Assembly (NCBI RefSeq): GCF_030506305.1 | Contig: NZ_CP119421.1 | Location: 2,620,501-2,684,500, forward strand | Reading direction: 5' to 3' | Length of the DNA: 64,000 nt | From: Porifericola rhodea | GTDB lineage: Bacteria > Bacteroidota > Bacteroidia > Cytophagales > Cyclobacteriaceae | Shown here: positions 35,197-44,716 of the stretch, in pieces | Layout of the letters: each line of letters begins with the position of its first letter | How positions within the stretch are numbered: the first letter of the stretch is position 1 | Translations under genes and position numbers: made by a program | The notes under the pieces: generated by a model | What the model was told of the DNA's origin: nothing | The model's database searches: none | The model's input: only the letters and a program-made list of their open reading frames with translations

Positions 35197-37185
35197 ATGG
35201 AGATTCCTTTACTCACCGATATTACCATTATTCTGGGGGCCTCGGTACTAGTCATTTATCTTTTTCAGAGGTTAAACCTCCCTACGATTTTGGGCTACCT
35301 GATGACGGGTATTATCGCCGGACCCTATGTGCTGGGTCTGGTATCGGCTTCTCATGAGGTGGAAGTACTAGCCGAGATTGGTGTGATTCTGCTGCTCTTT
35401 ATTATCGGGATGGAGTTTTCTTTAAAAAGCCTGGCTGCGATAAAAAATAGCGTGTTTATAGGCGGAGCTGTGCAGGTAGGGCTTACTATTGCCATTACTG
35501 CGCTTATAGCCTATTGGGCTGATTTTGAGCTCAACCGGGCCATTTTTTTAGGTTTTGTGTTTTCGCTCAGTAGTACAGCCATAGTACTAAAACTGCTGCA
35601 AGAGAGGAATGAAGTTAACAGCCCCCATGGTAAAGTAGCATTGGCAATACTTATTTTTCAGGATATTATTGTGGTGCCTATGATGCTACTCACACCTATT
35701 CTTTCTGGGCAGGGAGGAGACTTGTGGGCTACTCTGGCAGAGCTTTTTCTGAAGGCTGCCCTGGTCATTCTGGTCGTATTGTTTGGAGCTCGTTACCTGA
35801 TTCCAATACTCCTGCATGAGGTAGCTAAAACCAAGAGTCGGGAATTATTCATACTATTTATTGTAGTTATCTGTTTTGCAGTAGCCTGGGCAACCTCCAG
35901 CATTGGTCTTTCTCTAGCGCTGGGAGCTTTCCTGGCTGGGCTCATCATTTCTGAGTCTGACTATAGCTATCAGGCTACAGGCTTTATTATCCCCTTCCGA
36001 GAGATTTTTACCAGCTTTTTCTTCGTTTCCATTGGTATGCTGCTGGATGTGACTTTTCTCATTTCTAACCTGCCGGTAATTTTGGGTATACTAGCCCTGG
36101 CCTTTGTATTTAAGGCTTTAATTGCCAGTACCGCAGCCTTTGTACTACAGTACCCAATGCGTACAGCTATACTTACCGGCCTAAGCCTCTTTCAGGTAGG
36201 GGAGTTTGCTTTTATTCTTTCCGAAGTGGGTATGGAATATGACCTTCTTTCTGAAAACACTTATCAGTATTTTCTTTCAGTTTCTATTCTTTCCATGGCT
36301 ATTACGCCCTTTGTCATTCAGCACTCCGGAAGAGTAACCAAGCTATTTTCGCGCTCTCGCCTGTCCGATAAAATGTCCATTCTTAATACTAACAAAGATA
36401 CAGTAACTGAAGAGCAGGCGGTTGAAGAACTGAAAGATCATACCATCATTATTGGGTTTGGAGTAAATGGCAGAAATGTAGCTCGTGCGGCTAAGTTTGC
36501 CGGTATACCCTATGTTATTATAGAGATGAATGCCGATACGGTTAAACAGGAGCGGGCCAAAGGAGAGCCAATACTTTACGGTGATGCTACCAGTGCTTTT
36601 ATGCTGGAGCATGTAAAAGTGTATAGCGCCAGAGTTGCTATTATCGCGATTTCTGATCCTCCGGCTACTAAAGCTATAGTTACCAGCATACGCTCTATAT
36701 GTCCTACCGTACATGTTATTGTAAGAACCAGGTTTATGCACGAGATGAGCGAGCAGATGCGCCTGGGAGCTAGCGAGGTAATACCTGAAGAATTTGAGAC
36801 TTCGGTAGAAATTTTCACAAGACTACTTCATAAATATCTGGTGCCGCAGGATGAAATTGAAAGTTTTGTGCAAAACATCCGCTCCGACAATTACGAGATG
36901 TTGAGGCCACATGAGTTTTCGCATAAACGTATAGCTGAAATTAATATCCCGAATATTAATATCTCTTCGCTCAGGGTGCAGAATGGCAACAAGGATGTGG
37001 TAGGAAAAAAGATTATAGAGTCACAGATACGGTCACGCTGGGGGGTAAATATTCTGGCTATTCAGCGGGCAGATACCTACCTCTCAAATATTGAGGCCGA
37101 CACAGAAATCAGGCAGGATGACATACTTTACCTCGCTGGCCGTCCTGAAGATATTTCTAATTTCCATGAGCTAATAAAAGTGTAG
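35197..37185 (+). CDS. CPA2 monovalent cation:proton antiporter with RCK domains (Kef/YbaL-like)
   Basis: A 662-aa inner-membrane transporter that probably exchanges K+ or Na+ for H+. About 12 membrane helices span residues 1-390, including the CPA2 helix LPTILGYLMTGIIAGPYVLG. A cytoplasmic RCK/TrkA_N Rossmann domain starts near residue 415 with HTIIIGFGVNGRNVARAAK, and a TrkA_C domain fills ~570-660. Such proteins are gated by nucleotides or glutathione adducts. It is followed after 118 bp by a GluR0-like potassium channel, so both may serve potassium balance. Confidence 0.85.
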   Translation: MEIPLLTDITIILGASVLVIYLFQRLNLPTILGYLMTGIIAGPYVLGLVSASHEVEVLAEIGVILLLFIIGMEFSLKSLAAIKNSVFIGGAVQVGLTIAITALIAYWADFELNRAIFLGFVFSLSSTAIVLKLLQERNEVNSPHGKVALAILIFQDIIVVPMMLLTPILSGQGGDLWATLAELFLKAALVILVVLFGARYLIPILLHEVAKTKSRELFILFIVVICFAVAWATSSIGLSLALGAFLAGLIISESDYSYQATGFIIPFREIFTSFFFVSIGMLLDVTFLISNLPVILGILALAFVFKALIASTAAFVLQYPMRTAILTGLSLFQVGEFAFILSEVGMEYDLLSENTYQYFLSVSILSMAITPFVIQHSGRVTKLFSRSRLSDKMSILNTNKDTVTEEQAVEELKDHTIIIGFGVNGRNVARAAKFAGIPYVIIEMNADTVKQERAKGEPILYGDATSAFMLEHVKVYSARVAIIAISDPPATKAIVTSIRSICPTVHVIVRTRFMHEMSEQMRLGASEVIPEEFETSVEIFTRLLHKYLVPQDEIESFVQNIRSDNYEMLRPHEFSHKRIAEINIPNINISSLRVQNGNKDVVGKKIIESQIRSRWGVNILAIQRADTYLSNIEADTEIRQDDILYLAGRPEDISNFHELIKV

Positions 37186-37303
37186 GCAAACGAAAGAGAT
37201 TTGCCTGGAATTTAAACAATATCTGTTCAGAGTTATTAAAAAAGTGGAAGCATTATTTTTTAACCTTTTGTGCCTCTGGACCGAAGATATAAGCAAGTGT
37301 ACC

Positions 37304-38386
37304 ATGCGCCATTTTTTACCGAGAGCCATCACTTTTATTGTTAGCCTACTATTGATCAATACTGCCTTTGGGCAGTCTGACAGTACTATTCTTAAAGTGG
37401 CCGTACACGCGCATCCTCCCTATATGATACAGGAGAACGATGAGCCTAAGTGGGATGGAATCAGCCTGCAACTATGGAGGCTGATCGCAGAAGAGCTACA
37501 CCTAAACTACACATTGGTAGCTGTTGAAGAGGAACAGCAACAGCAGGCATTGGAGAGTGGTGTGGTAGATATTCTATTGTTGAGCGAGGTAAGTGCTGAA
37601 CAAGATAGCCTGCTTAACTACAGCCATTTTTATCATACGGCTAAGGTGGGAATTGCTACACCCCAGGACAGTAGCCTTACTTCGGTAGCCGCAGCTTTTT
37701 TTAGTAAGCGTTTCTGGCAGGTTGCCTTGATGCTTTCTGTGCTGCTGCTAATTGTTGGTGCTCTTATCTACCTGATAGAGCGAAGGAGCAATGACGATAA
37801 TTTTGGTGGGGAGCGTTCTATTTTAAAAGGAATAGGGGCTGGCTTTTGGTGGGCAGGCGTAACGATGACTACCATAGGATATGGCGACAAAGCACCAGTC
37901 ACTTTTGTTGGACGAGCCATAGCACTATTATGGATGCTTATGGCAATGGCAGTAACAGCGGTGCTTACTGCCTCTCTGGTTTCGGCAATGGGTGGGGCTG
38001 TGGGTAAAGAAGTAAACGTACCTGAGGAGCTCAAAGAAATGAAGGTAGCTGCCCTGGAGCATAGTCCGGCATCCGCCTATCTTAATACCAAAGGCATTTC
38101 TTTTGAAGGATTTACAACAGTAGAAAAAGCAATTCAGGCACTGGAAAATGAAGAGGTAGAAGTGGTGCTTGCAAACGTAGCCAGCCTAAAACATGGCATA
38201 GCGTCTCAAAATGCAAGCGGCATCAAAGTACAGGAAAAGCCCCTTCCTCAGCAGCACTATGCACTGGCCCAACTCAGAACTACAGCACAGTTTAAAGCTA
38301 TTGACAACCGATTATTGGATATTATAGGAACGGAGCAGTGGCAAAAAACCTTGCAGCATTTCATTCCTGAGCCCTCCAAAAAGTAG
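37304..38386 (+). CDS. GluR0-like ligand-gated potassium channel
   Basis: A 360-aa protein combining a periplasmic solute-binding domain with a pore, as in prokaryotic glutamate receptors. Signal peptide ~1-23. Binding lobe 1 is ~29-125, TM1 is ~137-157, pore loop and filter Thr189-Thr190-Ile191-Gly192-Tyr193-Gly194-Asp195 (TTIGYGD), TM2 ~203-227, binding lobe 2 ~240-350. The filter is the K+ signature. The Arg that holds the ligand's carboxylate in iGluR/GluR0 is Gln100 here, so the ligand may not be a plain amino acid. ATG 37304 was chosen over the GTG at 37244 because it starts the signal peptide. Confidence 0.85.
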   Translation: MRHFLPRAITFIVSLLLINTAFGQSDSTILKVAVHAHPPYMIQENDEPKWDGISLQLWRLIAEELHLNYTLVAVEEEQQQQALESGVVDILLLSEVSAEQDSLLNYSHFYHTAKVGIATPQDSSLTSVAAAFFSKRFWQVALMLSVLLLIVGALIYLIERRSNDDNFGGERSILKGIGAGFWWAGVTMTTIGYGDKAPVTFVGRAIALLWMLMAMAVTAVLTASLVSAMGGAVGKEVNVPEELKEMKVAALEHSPASAYLNTKGISFEGFTTVEKAIQALENEEVEVVLANVASLKHGIASQNASGIKVQEKPLPQQHYALAQLRTTAQFKAIDNRLLDIIGTEQWQKTLQHFIPEPSKK

Positions 38387-38498
38387 CGCAAAAAAACTGA
38401 TCTATAGCAAACATAGATAAGTTTAGAGAGTACAATAATGGCTTACATCTGGCTTCGGGTATAGCCCATGCTTACATATTTACACCGTAGTACACATC

Positions 38499-39611
38499 AT
38501 GAAAAAAACGTTGAATAGATTTTATCATGCTAATATTTTAGCCCTCGCGGCTTTAGTATGTATCAGCATAGTTTTGTCTGGTTGCACGAACTCAGAGAAG
38601 AAAGAAAAAAGCACAGAAGCCAGGGCTGACAGCACAGCAGAGGTTAGAGAGGTTATTAGCTTTGAGGGTGTTCAGGTTACTGGCCTTAGCGTATCAGACA
38701 AGGGAAGAATATTTGCCAACTTCCCGCGCTGGAGAGAGGGTGTTCCCTTTTCGGTGGTGGAGGTCAATGAGGCTGATGGTTCTTACGATGTATATCCTAA
38801 TAAAACATTTAACAGCTGGACGATAGGAGAAACGCCCCGAGACTCTGCTTTTGTGGGAGTACAGTCCGTAGTGGTGCACAAAGATATGTTATATGTGCTG
38901 GATACCCGTAATCCTCTCTTTCAGGGCATAATTGAAGAGCCCAGAGTATATGTTTTTGACCTGAACAACGATGAGCTAGCTCAAATTTATGTGATTGATT
39001 CTTCAGCGGTAAAACCTAAGTCTTATGTAAACGATTTGCGTGTAGATGAAAAAAGAAACAAAATCTACCTAACCGACTCTGGGGAGGCGGGGCTCATTAT
39101 CATTAACATGCAGAATGGTAATGTAAGCAGAGTGCTGGATAACCATCCTTCTACTATGGCAGAAACAGATCATCTAACTATTGACGGAAAGCGTTGGGAA
39201 AACAAAACGCATTCTGATGGTATAGCACTAGACAGTAAAAATAACAGATTGTACTACCATGCGTTAACCGGCTACAGCCTCTACTATGTAGATACAGAAG
39301 TGCTAGATGGAAGCGATACCGCTATACAAAGCGCTGTAAAGTTTGTTAGAAAAACCAGTGCTCCTGATGGTATGATTCTGGATGATGCTGGTAATCTGTA
39401 CTATGCAGATCTTGAAAACCACAAAATAAACTACCTTACTCCCGCAGGAGAGGTAAAGACATTGGTGGAAGGAGAAGAGGTCAGGTGGGCCGATACTTTT
39501 AGTATATACGATGGCTTTCTGTACTATACCAACTCTCGCATACATGAAGCTAGCGGAGATGTTTCGGGCATGCAGTTTCCTATTCAAAAGGTAAGTTTGC
39601 CAGAGGCCTGA
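38499..39611 (+). CDS. Yellow/major royal jelly (L-dopachrome tautomerase-related) lipoprotein
   Basis: A 370-aa lipoprotein: an N-terminal signal with lipobox VLSGC near residue 29, then a linker rich in Lys/Glu/Ser. The body matches the MRJP/Yellow beta-propeller family with SDKGRIFANFPRW, VYPNKTFNSW, HSDGIALDSKNNRLYYHALTG and APDGMILDDAGNLYYAD. In animals members have roles in pigment and secretion; in bacteria the function is unknown. It is 112 bp after the channel gene and a single transcription unit is possible but unproven. Confidence 0.82.
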   Translation: MKKTLNRFYHANILALAALVCISIVLSGCTNSEKKEKSTEARADSTAEVREVISFEGVQVTGLSVSDKGRIFANFPRWREGVPFSVVEVNEADGSYDVYPNKTFNSWTIGETPRDSAFVGVQSVVVHKDMLYVLDTRNPLFQGIIEEPRVYVFDLNNDELAQIYVIDSSAVKPKSYVNDLRVDEKRNKIYLTDSGEAGLIIINMQNGNVSRVLDNHPSTMAETDHLTIDGKRWENKTHSDGIALDSKNNRLYYHALTGYSLYYVDTEVLDGSDTAIQSAVKFVRKTSAPDGMILDDAGNLYYADLENHKINYLTPAGEVKTLVEGEEVRWADTFSIYDGFLYYTNSRIHEASGDVSGMQFPIQKVSLPEA

Positions 39612-39626
39612 GATTAACCCCTCAAG

Positions 39627-40067
39627 TTAGCTTTGCTGTATCAGCTTATAAATATTATCTAAAATCTCCAGTACATTCTCTTCTTTAAGCGGTTTGTCAA
39701 TAAAGCCCCTGATATCGTATTGCTCAGCTTTAATCTGGTCTCGGGGGCTATTAATACTACTCAGCAGGTAAATATGCAACTGGCCTTTAGGTAGCTTCAT
39801 TTCTTCTATGGCGTCTAACATCTCAAACCCACCTTTATCAGGCATATTGATGTCCAGAAAAATAACTAAAGCAGACTGACGCTCAGTTAGAGATTTCTGT
39901 ACCTTCTCAATATTTTTAAGCGCCAGGTTTACTTCATGAGTTACTATAATTTTATCTTTGGGCAGACCTAATTCCTCAAGCAATAACTGGTTTACATAGT
40001 TTGTGATAGGGTCATCATCTACCAGCATAATATACTCCACTCCTGAAAGCCTTTGATACGATTTCAT
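39627..40067 (-). CDS. CheY-like response regulator
   Basis: A 146-aa stand-alone receiver domain. Acidic pocket DDD at 17-19, phospho-acceptor Asp72 in IFLDINMP, Ser103/104 switch residue region, and Lys125 in FIDKPL. No output domain, so it probably acts by binding a partner or as a phosphate sink. It follows the PAS histidine kinase by 20 bp on the same strand, forming a two-component pair. Confidence 0.93.
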   Translation of the reverse strand: MKSYQRLSGVEYIMLVDDDPITNYVNQLLLEELGLPKDKIIVTHEVNLALKNIEKVQKSLTERQSALVIFLDINMPDKGGFEMLDAIEEMKLPKGQLHIYLLSSINSPRDQIKAEQYDIRGFIDKPLKEENVLEILDNIYKLIQQS

Positions 40068-40087
40068 AAATTCTTTGGTTGTTGTAA

Positions 40088-42370
40088 CTAAAAGTAGACG
40101 ATAAACTCACTGCCTTCTCCCTGCACACTATTCACTTTAAGGCAACCACCATTACTTTCAATAATACGCTTAATAGTATACAGCCCTATGCCTGTGCCTT
40201 CAACATGATTGTGAAAGCGTTTAAACATCTGAAAAAGCTTTTTTTGTTGCTCCTGGCTTAGGCCCAGCCCATTATCTTTAATAGATAGTATTGAAGTTTC
40301 TTCTTCTTTGTAGGTAGAAACTTCAATGACAGGATGCCTATCTTGGGCACTGTATTTAATAGCGTTGGATAGCAGGTTATACAGAATACTCCTGAGGTGG
40401 GCACGTTTGTACATCAGTTCTTCTACTTCCAACTTTACTTTGATGTCAGGCTTAACTTTATCAATCAGGTTTTGTACATCAGATTTTACTTCTTCCAGCA
40501 AAACTTTAAATTCTACCTTCTCTTTGCGCTTCTGTACATCTTCGTACTGCGTTTTTGTAAACTCTACCAGATCCGTAATGGTCTTTTTTAGCTTATCTAC
40601 AGAAGTATCTACCATCTGAAGAAGCTTTTCTTCCCGAGCATCTGTTTTAGTAAGAATTGTTTTGCGAAGTGCCGTCATCAGCCCTTCCAGATTAGTGATG
40701 GGGGCTCTGAGATCGTGCGAAGCAGTATAAACAAAGTTATCCAGGTCAGTATTAATTCTCTTAAGGTCTATACTGCGCTGTTTTTGTTCAGTAACATCCA
40801 TAACCACTCCAGTCATGCGTATGGGCTGCTCATCTTCATAAAAAGTTTTACCTCTGAGCACTACCCATTTTTCTTCGTCGTTAGCGGTATTAATTCGGGT
40901 TTCTATGTTTAAGCTTCCTTTAATTTTAGCTAGCTCAAACTGCTTCTTTACATAGTTTCTATCCTGAGGAAGTATATGCTGTAAGAGCGACTGATAATTC
41001 CACTCCGAAGGTTGTTCGTCGTAACCAAAGATAAAGTCGTGCTGTAGCGAGTGGGTAAAGCTACCATCTTGCATATTGTAGTTCCAGGTGCCCATATCCC
41101 CTGCATCCAGAGCAATGCGTAGCCTCTCCTCACTTCTTTCTGCCAGTTGCCTTGCCTGCACCTGCTCGGTCATCTCAAAAGCGAAAACGCGAATACCATA
41201 CACCTCATTGTTTTTGTTACGCATGGGCTGGTACATAAACGTAAAAAAATGATCCCTCATCCGACCTGTATTATCAGTATCCAGCGGAATAATCATTTCA
41301 TGTGCGGTATAGGTTTCGCCTTTTTCGTATACGTCTCTAACGATATCAATAATTGGCTGCCCTTTAAGTTCAGGAATGGCTTCCAGTAAAGGACGTCCCT
41401 GCAATTGTCTATCCGGAAAAAGTGCCTGATAGTGAGGGTTTACCAAATCAAAAACAAAATGTGGGCCTACAAGGGTAGCTATAAGAGCAGGCACATTCAT
41501 AAAAAGCTCTTTGAGCTCTGCGGCCTGCCGTTCTTCTTCTTTACGAATGGCTTCCTCCATCGCCTCTATGCGCTCGCGTTCGGCGGTCTCTTTTTGCTCA
41601 GTAATATCGGTTATAACGCCCGACATGCTGATGGGCTGCCCTTTCAGGTTAAAAGCAGTTTGCCCTTTTACCTGTATCCAGTGGATACTTTTATCCGGCC
41701 ACATAATTCTGGCCTGGTAGCTGACCTTTCCACTTTTTTTTCCTGCTTCAAAACACCTCCTGGCATTGGGCCTGTCTTCTTCTATAATTCGTTCAAAGAA
41801 CTGTTCCAGGTTCCAGTTTTGCGGTATATCCTTAAAACCAAAAATAGCCTCATAACCGGAAGAACGGGTAGTCGTACCTTCTATAAAATCCAGATACCAG
41901 GTGTACATTTTACCGGCCTCCAGAGATGTCTTGATGATCTCTTCATTACGCTCTGCTACCTGCCGCGACTTAACCAGCTCCGTTACTTCAGTAGCCGACT
42001 GTATGATGCCGGCAATATTTCCATGTTCATCTCTTAGCGGGTTGTAAACGATGTTGAAGTAACAGAGAGTGATTTTGCCGTTTCTTTCCAGCGTAGCGGG
42101 TAGCTCATCTCCGGAGAAGGGCTCTCCACTGCTTAGTACTTTGGCTAGAATTTCCTCAAAACCCTGCTCTCTTACTTCAGGTAGCGCGTCAAACAAAGGC
42201 TTGTTTAATACCTGCTCCTGGCTTCGCCCCCAGATCTCATACATCAGGGTATTGGCAAAAGCAATAGTATGTTCTTTTCCCATATAAATGCCTATAGCAA
42301 TGGGAGCCTGCATATACAGTTGGTCAAACCACTGTGAGTCTTTTAAAATAGGAGAAATGTAAGATGCCAA
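40088..42370 (-). CDS. Multi-PAS hybrid-less histidine kinase
   Basis: A 760-aa soluble sensor kinase with about four PAS domains (~10-125, ~145-260, ~285-405, ~415-530), two of them ending in typical 'DITEQKE' and 'DVTEQKQ' linkers. HisKA has His552 (ASHDLRAP); HATPase has an N-box near 665-670 (YNLLSNAIKYS), KDNGLGL and GTGIGLYTIKR. No membrane segments and no receiver. It pairs with the CheY-like protein downstream. A candidate terminator hairpin lies in its 5' leader, 46 bp before the start. Confidence 0.9.
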   Translation of the reverse strand: MASYISPILKDSQWFDQLYMQAPIAIGIYMGKEHTIAFANTLMYEIWGRSQEQVLNKPLFDALPEVREQGFEEILAKVLSSGEPFSGDELPATLERNGKITLCYFNIVYNPLRDEHGNIAGIIQSATEVTELVKSRQVAERNEEIIKTSLEAGKMYTWYLDFIEGTTTRSSGYEAIFGFKDIPQNWNLEQFFERIIEEDRPNARRCFEAGKKSGKVSYQARIMWPDKSIHWIQVKGQTAFNLKGQPISMSGVITDITEQKETAERERIEAMEEAIRKEEERQAAELKELFMNVPALIATLVGPHFVFDLVNPHYQALFPDRQLQGRPLLEAIPELKGQPIIDIVRDVYEKGETYTAHEMIIPLDTDNTGRMRDHFFTFMYQPMRNKNNEVYGIRVFAFEMTEQVQARQLAERSEERLRIALDAGDMGTWNYNMQDGSFTHSLQHDFIFGYDEQPSEWNYQSLLQHILPQDRNYVKKQFELAKIKGSLNIETRINTANDEEKWVVLRGKTFYEDEQPIRMTGVVMDVTEQKQRSIDLKRINTDLDNFVYTASHDLRAPITNLEGLMTALRKTILTKTDAREEKLLQMVDTSVDKLKKTITDLVEFTKTQYEDVQKRKEKVEFKVLLEEVKSDVQNLIDKVKPDIKVKLEVEELMYKRAHLRSILYNLLSNAIKYSAQDRHPVIEVSTYKEEETSILSIKDNGLGLSQEQQKKLFQMFKRFHNHVEGTGIGLYTIKRIIESNGGCLKVNSVQGEGSEFIVYF

Positions 42371-42713
42371 GTCAAAAAATATTAAGCTTCAATATTAAAA
42401 TTGTTTATCAGAACGAAAAAAATCAGCGTATTTGCTGATAAACTTTAACAATATAAATATTTATTCTAAAATAGTTTAATACTATGCTGGTAAGCTAGTT
42501 GAAGGAAAATTTAACTGCTTGATAACCTGTGAGTTTGCTTCCAATATATAAAAATTAACGGTGATGGTAGAAATGATATTATTTACAGAAGGAGAGTTGC
42601 AGACATAGCTTGGCTATCTTGTGTACTACAGGCATAAGGTTTGCCACTTTTAAGTGGTATCATTTTTTATCGTAACAATAAGGTGTTATTTTCAGTGAAC
42701 AAAATTTAGAGTT
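42371..42713. other. 343-bp divergent intergenic region
   Basis: Lies between the divergent kinase and the 42714 gene. A hairpin with a T-run on the minus strand lies at 42416-42439. The rest is AT-rich with no gene or clear promoter. Confidence 0.5.
42416..42439 (-). terminator. Terminator-like hairpin in the kinase leader
   Basis: On the minus strand arms ATCAGC (42434-42439) and GCTGAT (42422-42427) have a 6-nt loop, followed by TTTTTT (42416-42421). It lies 46 bp upstream of the kinase ATG, so it may be an attenuator or the end of a short upstream transcript. Confidence 0.45.
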
Positions 42714-43253
42714 TTGCACAAAGTATTAACATCTTTTCTTCTTTTGTCAGCTATGTTGCTCCCTGCTATTAGTGCCAATGCGCAGCAGCATCAGTTAATA
42801 GTGCTTAAATACGATGATGTGGTAGCGCGTTTTAATCCGGGGCAGCCATTCGCTTTTAAATACAAGGGACAAAAAGAAAAAATATCTACCTACATCAGAG
42901 ATATACAAGACAATCAAATTATTACTTACGATGACACGGTCTCAGTATATGAGATAGATAGAATATACTTTGAGCAGCGTGGTTTTCATCAGACCATAGG
43001 TACTGCCCTGATCATTGCCGGAGTAGGCAGGTTTGTTATTGACCAGATTAACAACCTTGTTGTGCATGGCAATCAGCCCTCGCTGGATAGTGAGGTTAAT
43101 CAGTTTTCTATCTCTACAGTGGTGTTGGGGCTACCGATGAGGCTCATTAAAAAGAAGTCGCAGCGTATGCTTTATAAGTACAAGGCAATTATTATAGACC
43201 AGGAGTCGTACCTGTATGCCCAACCGGCGGCCCAGCTATTTCCTGACCCCTAA
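42714..43253 (+). CDS. Exported hypothetical protein, 179 aa
   Basis: A 179-aa protein with a signal peptide (MHKVLTSFLLLSAMLLPAIS, ending ANAQQ). A beta-rich part (LIVLKYDDVVARFNPGQPFAF) is followed by a hydrophobic stretch (IGTALIIAGVGRFVIDQI) and a basic region (RLIKKKSQRML). No family was recognised. The start is TTG at 42714. It converges on the next gene, with a 4-bp overlap of the stop codons. Confidence 0.65.
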   Translation: MHKVLTSFLLLSAMLLPAISANAQQHQLIVLKYDDVVARFNPGQPFAFKYKGQKEKISTYIRDIQDNQIITYDDTVSVYEIDRIYFEQRGFHQTIGTALIIAGVGRFVIDQINNLVVHGNQPSLDSEVNQFSISTVVLGLPMRLIKKKSQRMLYKYKAIIIDQESYLYAQPAAQLFPDP

Positions 43254-44563
43254 AACCCTAAAGCAAAAGGCTCCTCAAAGTCATCTTCAAATACCTTGAC
43301 CCCTACCTTATCTTCAAGGATAACATGATCTACGGAACCTAAGCCGCCAAACCGGAAGCTTATCCCTACTACCTTACCATGATCCTGCTCAAAAGTAGAA
43401 GAATAGATATGCTTCTGGTTAAGGTAGATACTTGCTTTTTTGTCTTTTACCCTTAGCCGTAAATGCTGCCATTGGAACACATCAGTACCCAGCATAGAAA
43501 GATCATTGTGCTTACCGCTGACATAGTTTTCTCCCAGCTTCAGGTTGATATTGCTTACGCAGCCCGCTATGGTTAAGGGTACAAAAAAGATATGCTTTTC
43601 GCAGTGTACGACCATTTCCATAAGCGGGCAGGCTTTACTAGAAAGGCTGTCACTTTTGAAACGAGCGCTTAACCCAAAGTTATCGCTATAAACATCTCCA
43701 AAGTCTTCTATGTAAGCATAATTGAGTCTGAAGTCTTGTCGGATATCTACCTGCGCAGCCTCCAGATTTGCTGCGTTCACCGCCATTTGCCCATTCTCAA
43801 ACATAGCTCGTGTACTAATGTAGTTGGGTTCTTTTTGGTCGTAATCTGCAATGGCATAGGGTAGCCAACCGTCAGTTTTGATGTGTACCTTCTTAATTTT
43901 TACGATAGAGTCGTTGGCAAGCAGCTTAGCCTTATGAAAGCCGGGGTAGTAGTATATGCTGGTGAAGTGTTGACCTTCGGCTGAGATACGATCTTTATGA
44001 AGAGGATTCCATGACTGCTGTATAAAAAAACTGTCGGCTTCTATGTGTTGGGCATCGTATGCGAAGACCACAGTATTAGGGACACCTCTTCCTACCGTTT
44101 TATTAGCTTCAAAATGTACTGCCCCCTTTATTTTAACTGCTGAGTCGCCAGTGCTGGTAAAAGAGGGGCCTACCAACAGAATCAGAATAACTGCTGCAAC
44201 GAACACAAACAAGCTGGTATACAGCAACTTTTTTGAGCGAGCTGGTTCTTCAGGTGAATCAGTAGAGAGTGGAGAAGGCTGGGCATAAGCTGCTTGCTTC
44301 AGCTTATACTGTTGCCAGTCCTGATAGTCCAATAGGCTCACCAGTGCGTTAAGTGTAGCAGGGTGGGGGTTCTGCTGATAGTCCTGCTTCCATAAACGCT
44401 TGAGTGTAGATAGACTCAGGCGAATGCCAGATTTTTCTGCAATCAGATCCGAGAGGTACTCAAAATCTCTTTGCTTGAGCCTGGCACTATGGTCGCCAAG
44501 CTGAAATCTGCTGGTAATCTCCTGCCTGCATTTTTCCAGAATACCTTTTTCAGAAAGACTCAT
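43250..44563 (-). CDS. Membrane-tethered HTH-like regulator with extracellular lectin-like domain
   Basis: A 437-aa protein with an unusual layout. Residues 1-~90 are a cytosolic, HTH-like helical domain (FEYLSDLIAEKSGIRLSLS), seen elsewhere in Bacteroidota at the N-terminus of sensor-like proteins. One transmembrane helix lies at ~113-132. Residues ~145-240 form a beta-sandwich like a PKD domain, and ~250-437 a concanavalin-like/LamG domain with FQWQHLRLRVKDKKASIYLNQ. No kinase domain is present, so it looks like a one-component system that senses an outside sugar and acts on DNA at the membrane. It is divergent from the LamG-like gene at 44717. The function is inferred. Confidence 0.65.
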   Translation of the reverse strand: MSLSEKGILEKCRQEITSRFQLGDHSARLKQRDFEYLSDLIAEKSGIRLSLSTLKRLWKQDYQQNPHPATLNALVSLLDYQDWQQYKLKQAAYAQPSPLSTDSPEEPARSKKLLYTSLFVFVAAVILILLVGPSFTSTGDSAVKIKGAVHFEANKTVGRGVPNTVVFAYDAQHIEADSFFIQQSWNPLHKDRISAEGQHFTSIYYYPGFHKAKLLANDSIVKIKKVHIKTDGWLPYAIADYDQKEPNYISTRAMFENGQMAVNAANLEAAQVDIRQDFRLNYAYIEDFGDVYSDNFGLSARFKSDSLSSKACPLMEMVVHCEKHIFFVPLTIAGCVSNINLKLGENYVSGKHNDLSMLGTDVFQWQHLRLRVKDKKASIYLNQKHIYSSTFEQDHGKVVGISFRFGGLGSVDHVILEDKVGVKVFEDDFEEPFALGF

Positions 44564-44716
44564 GGCTGTTTTAGGAAAATGAACTGTATTTGAACGAAAC
44601 TTGACTCCTTATTTCTACCTCAATTTCCATCTTCTGCCGTGATATTGCAAACCCACTCCCTAAAAGATATTGGTCGGAGTAAAAAAGATTATTGTTCACA
44701 ACAAACCCAAATTTCT

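Noticed and set aside
41405-42037. 210-codon plus-strand reading frame
   Set aside because: It lies wholly antisense to the multi-PAS kinase, whose domains are clear on the other strand.
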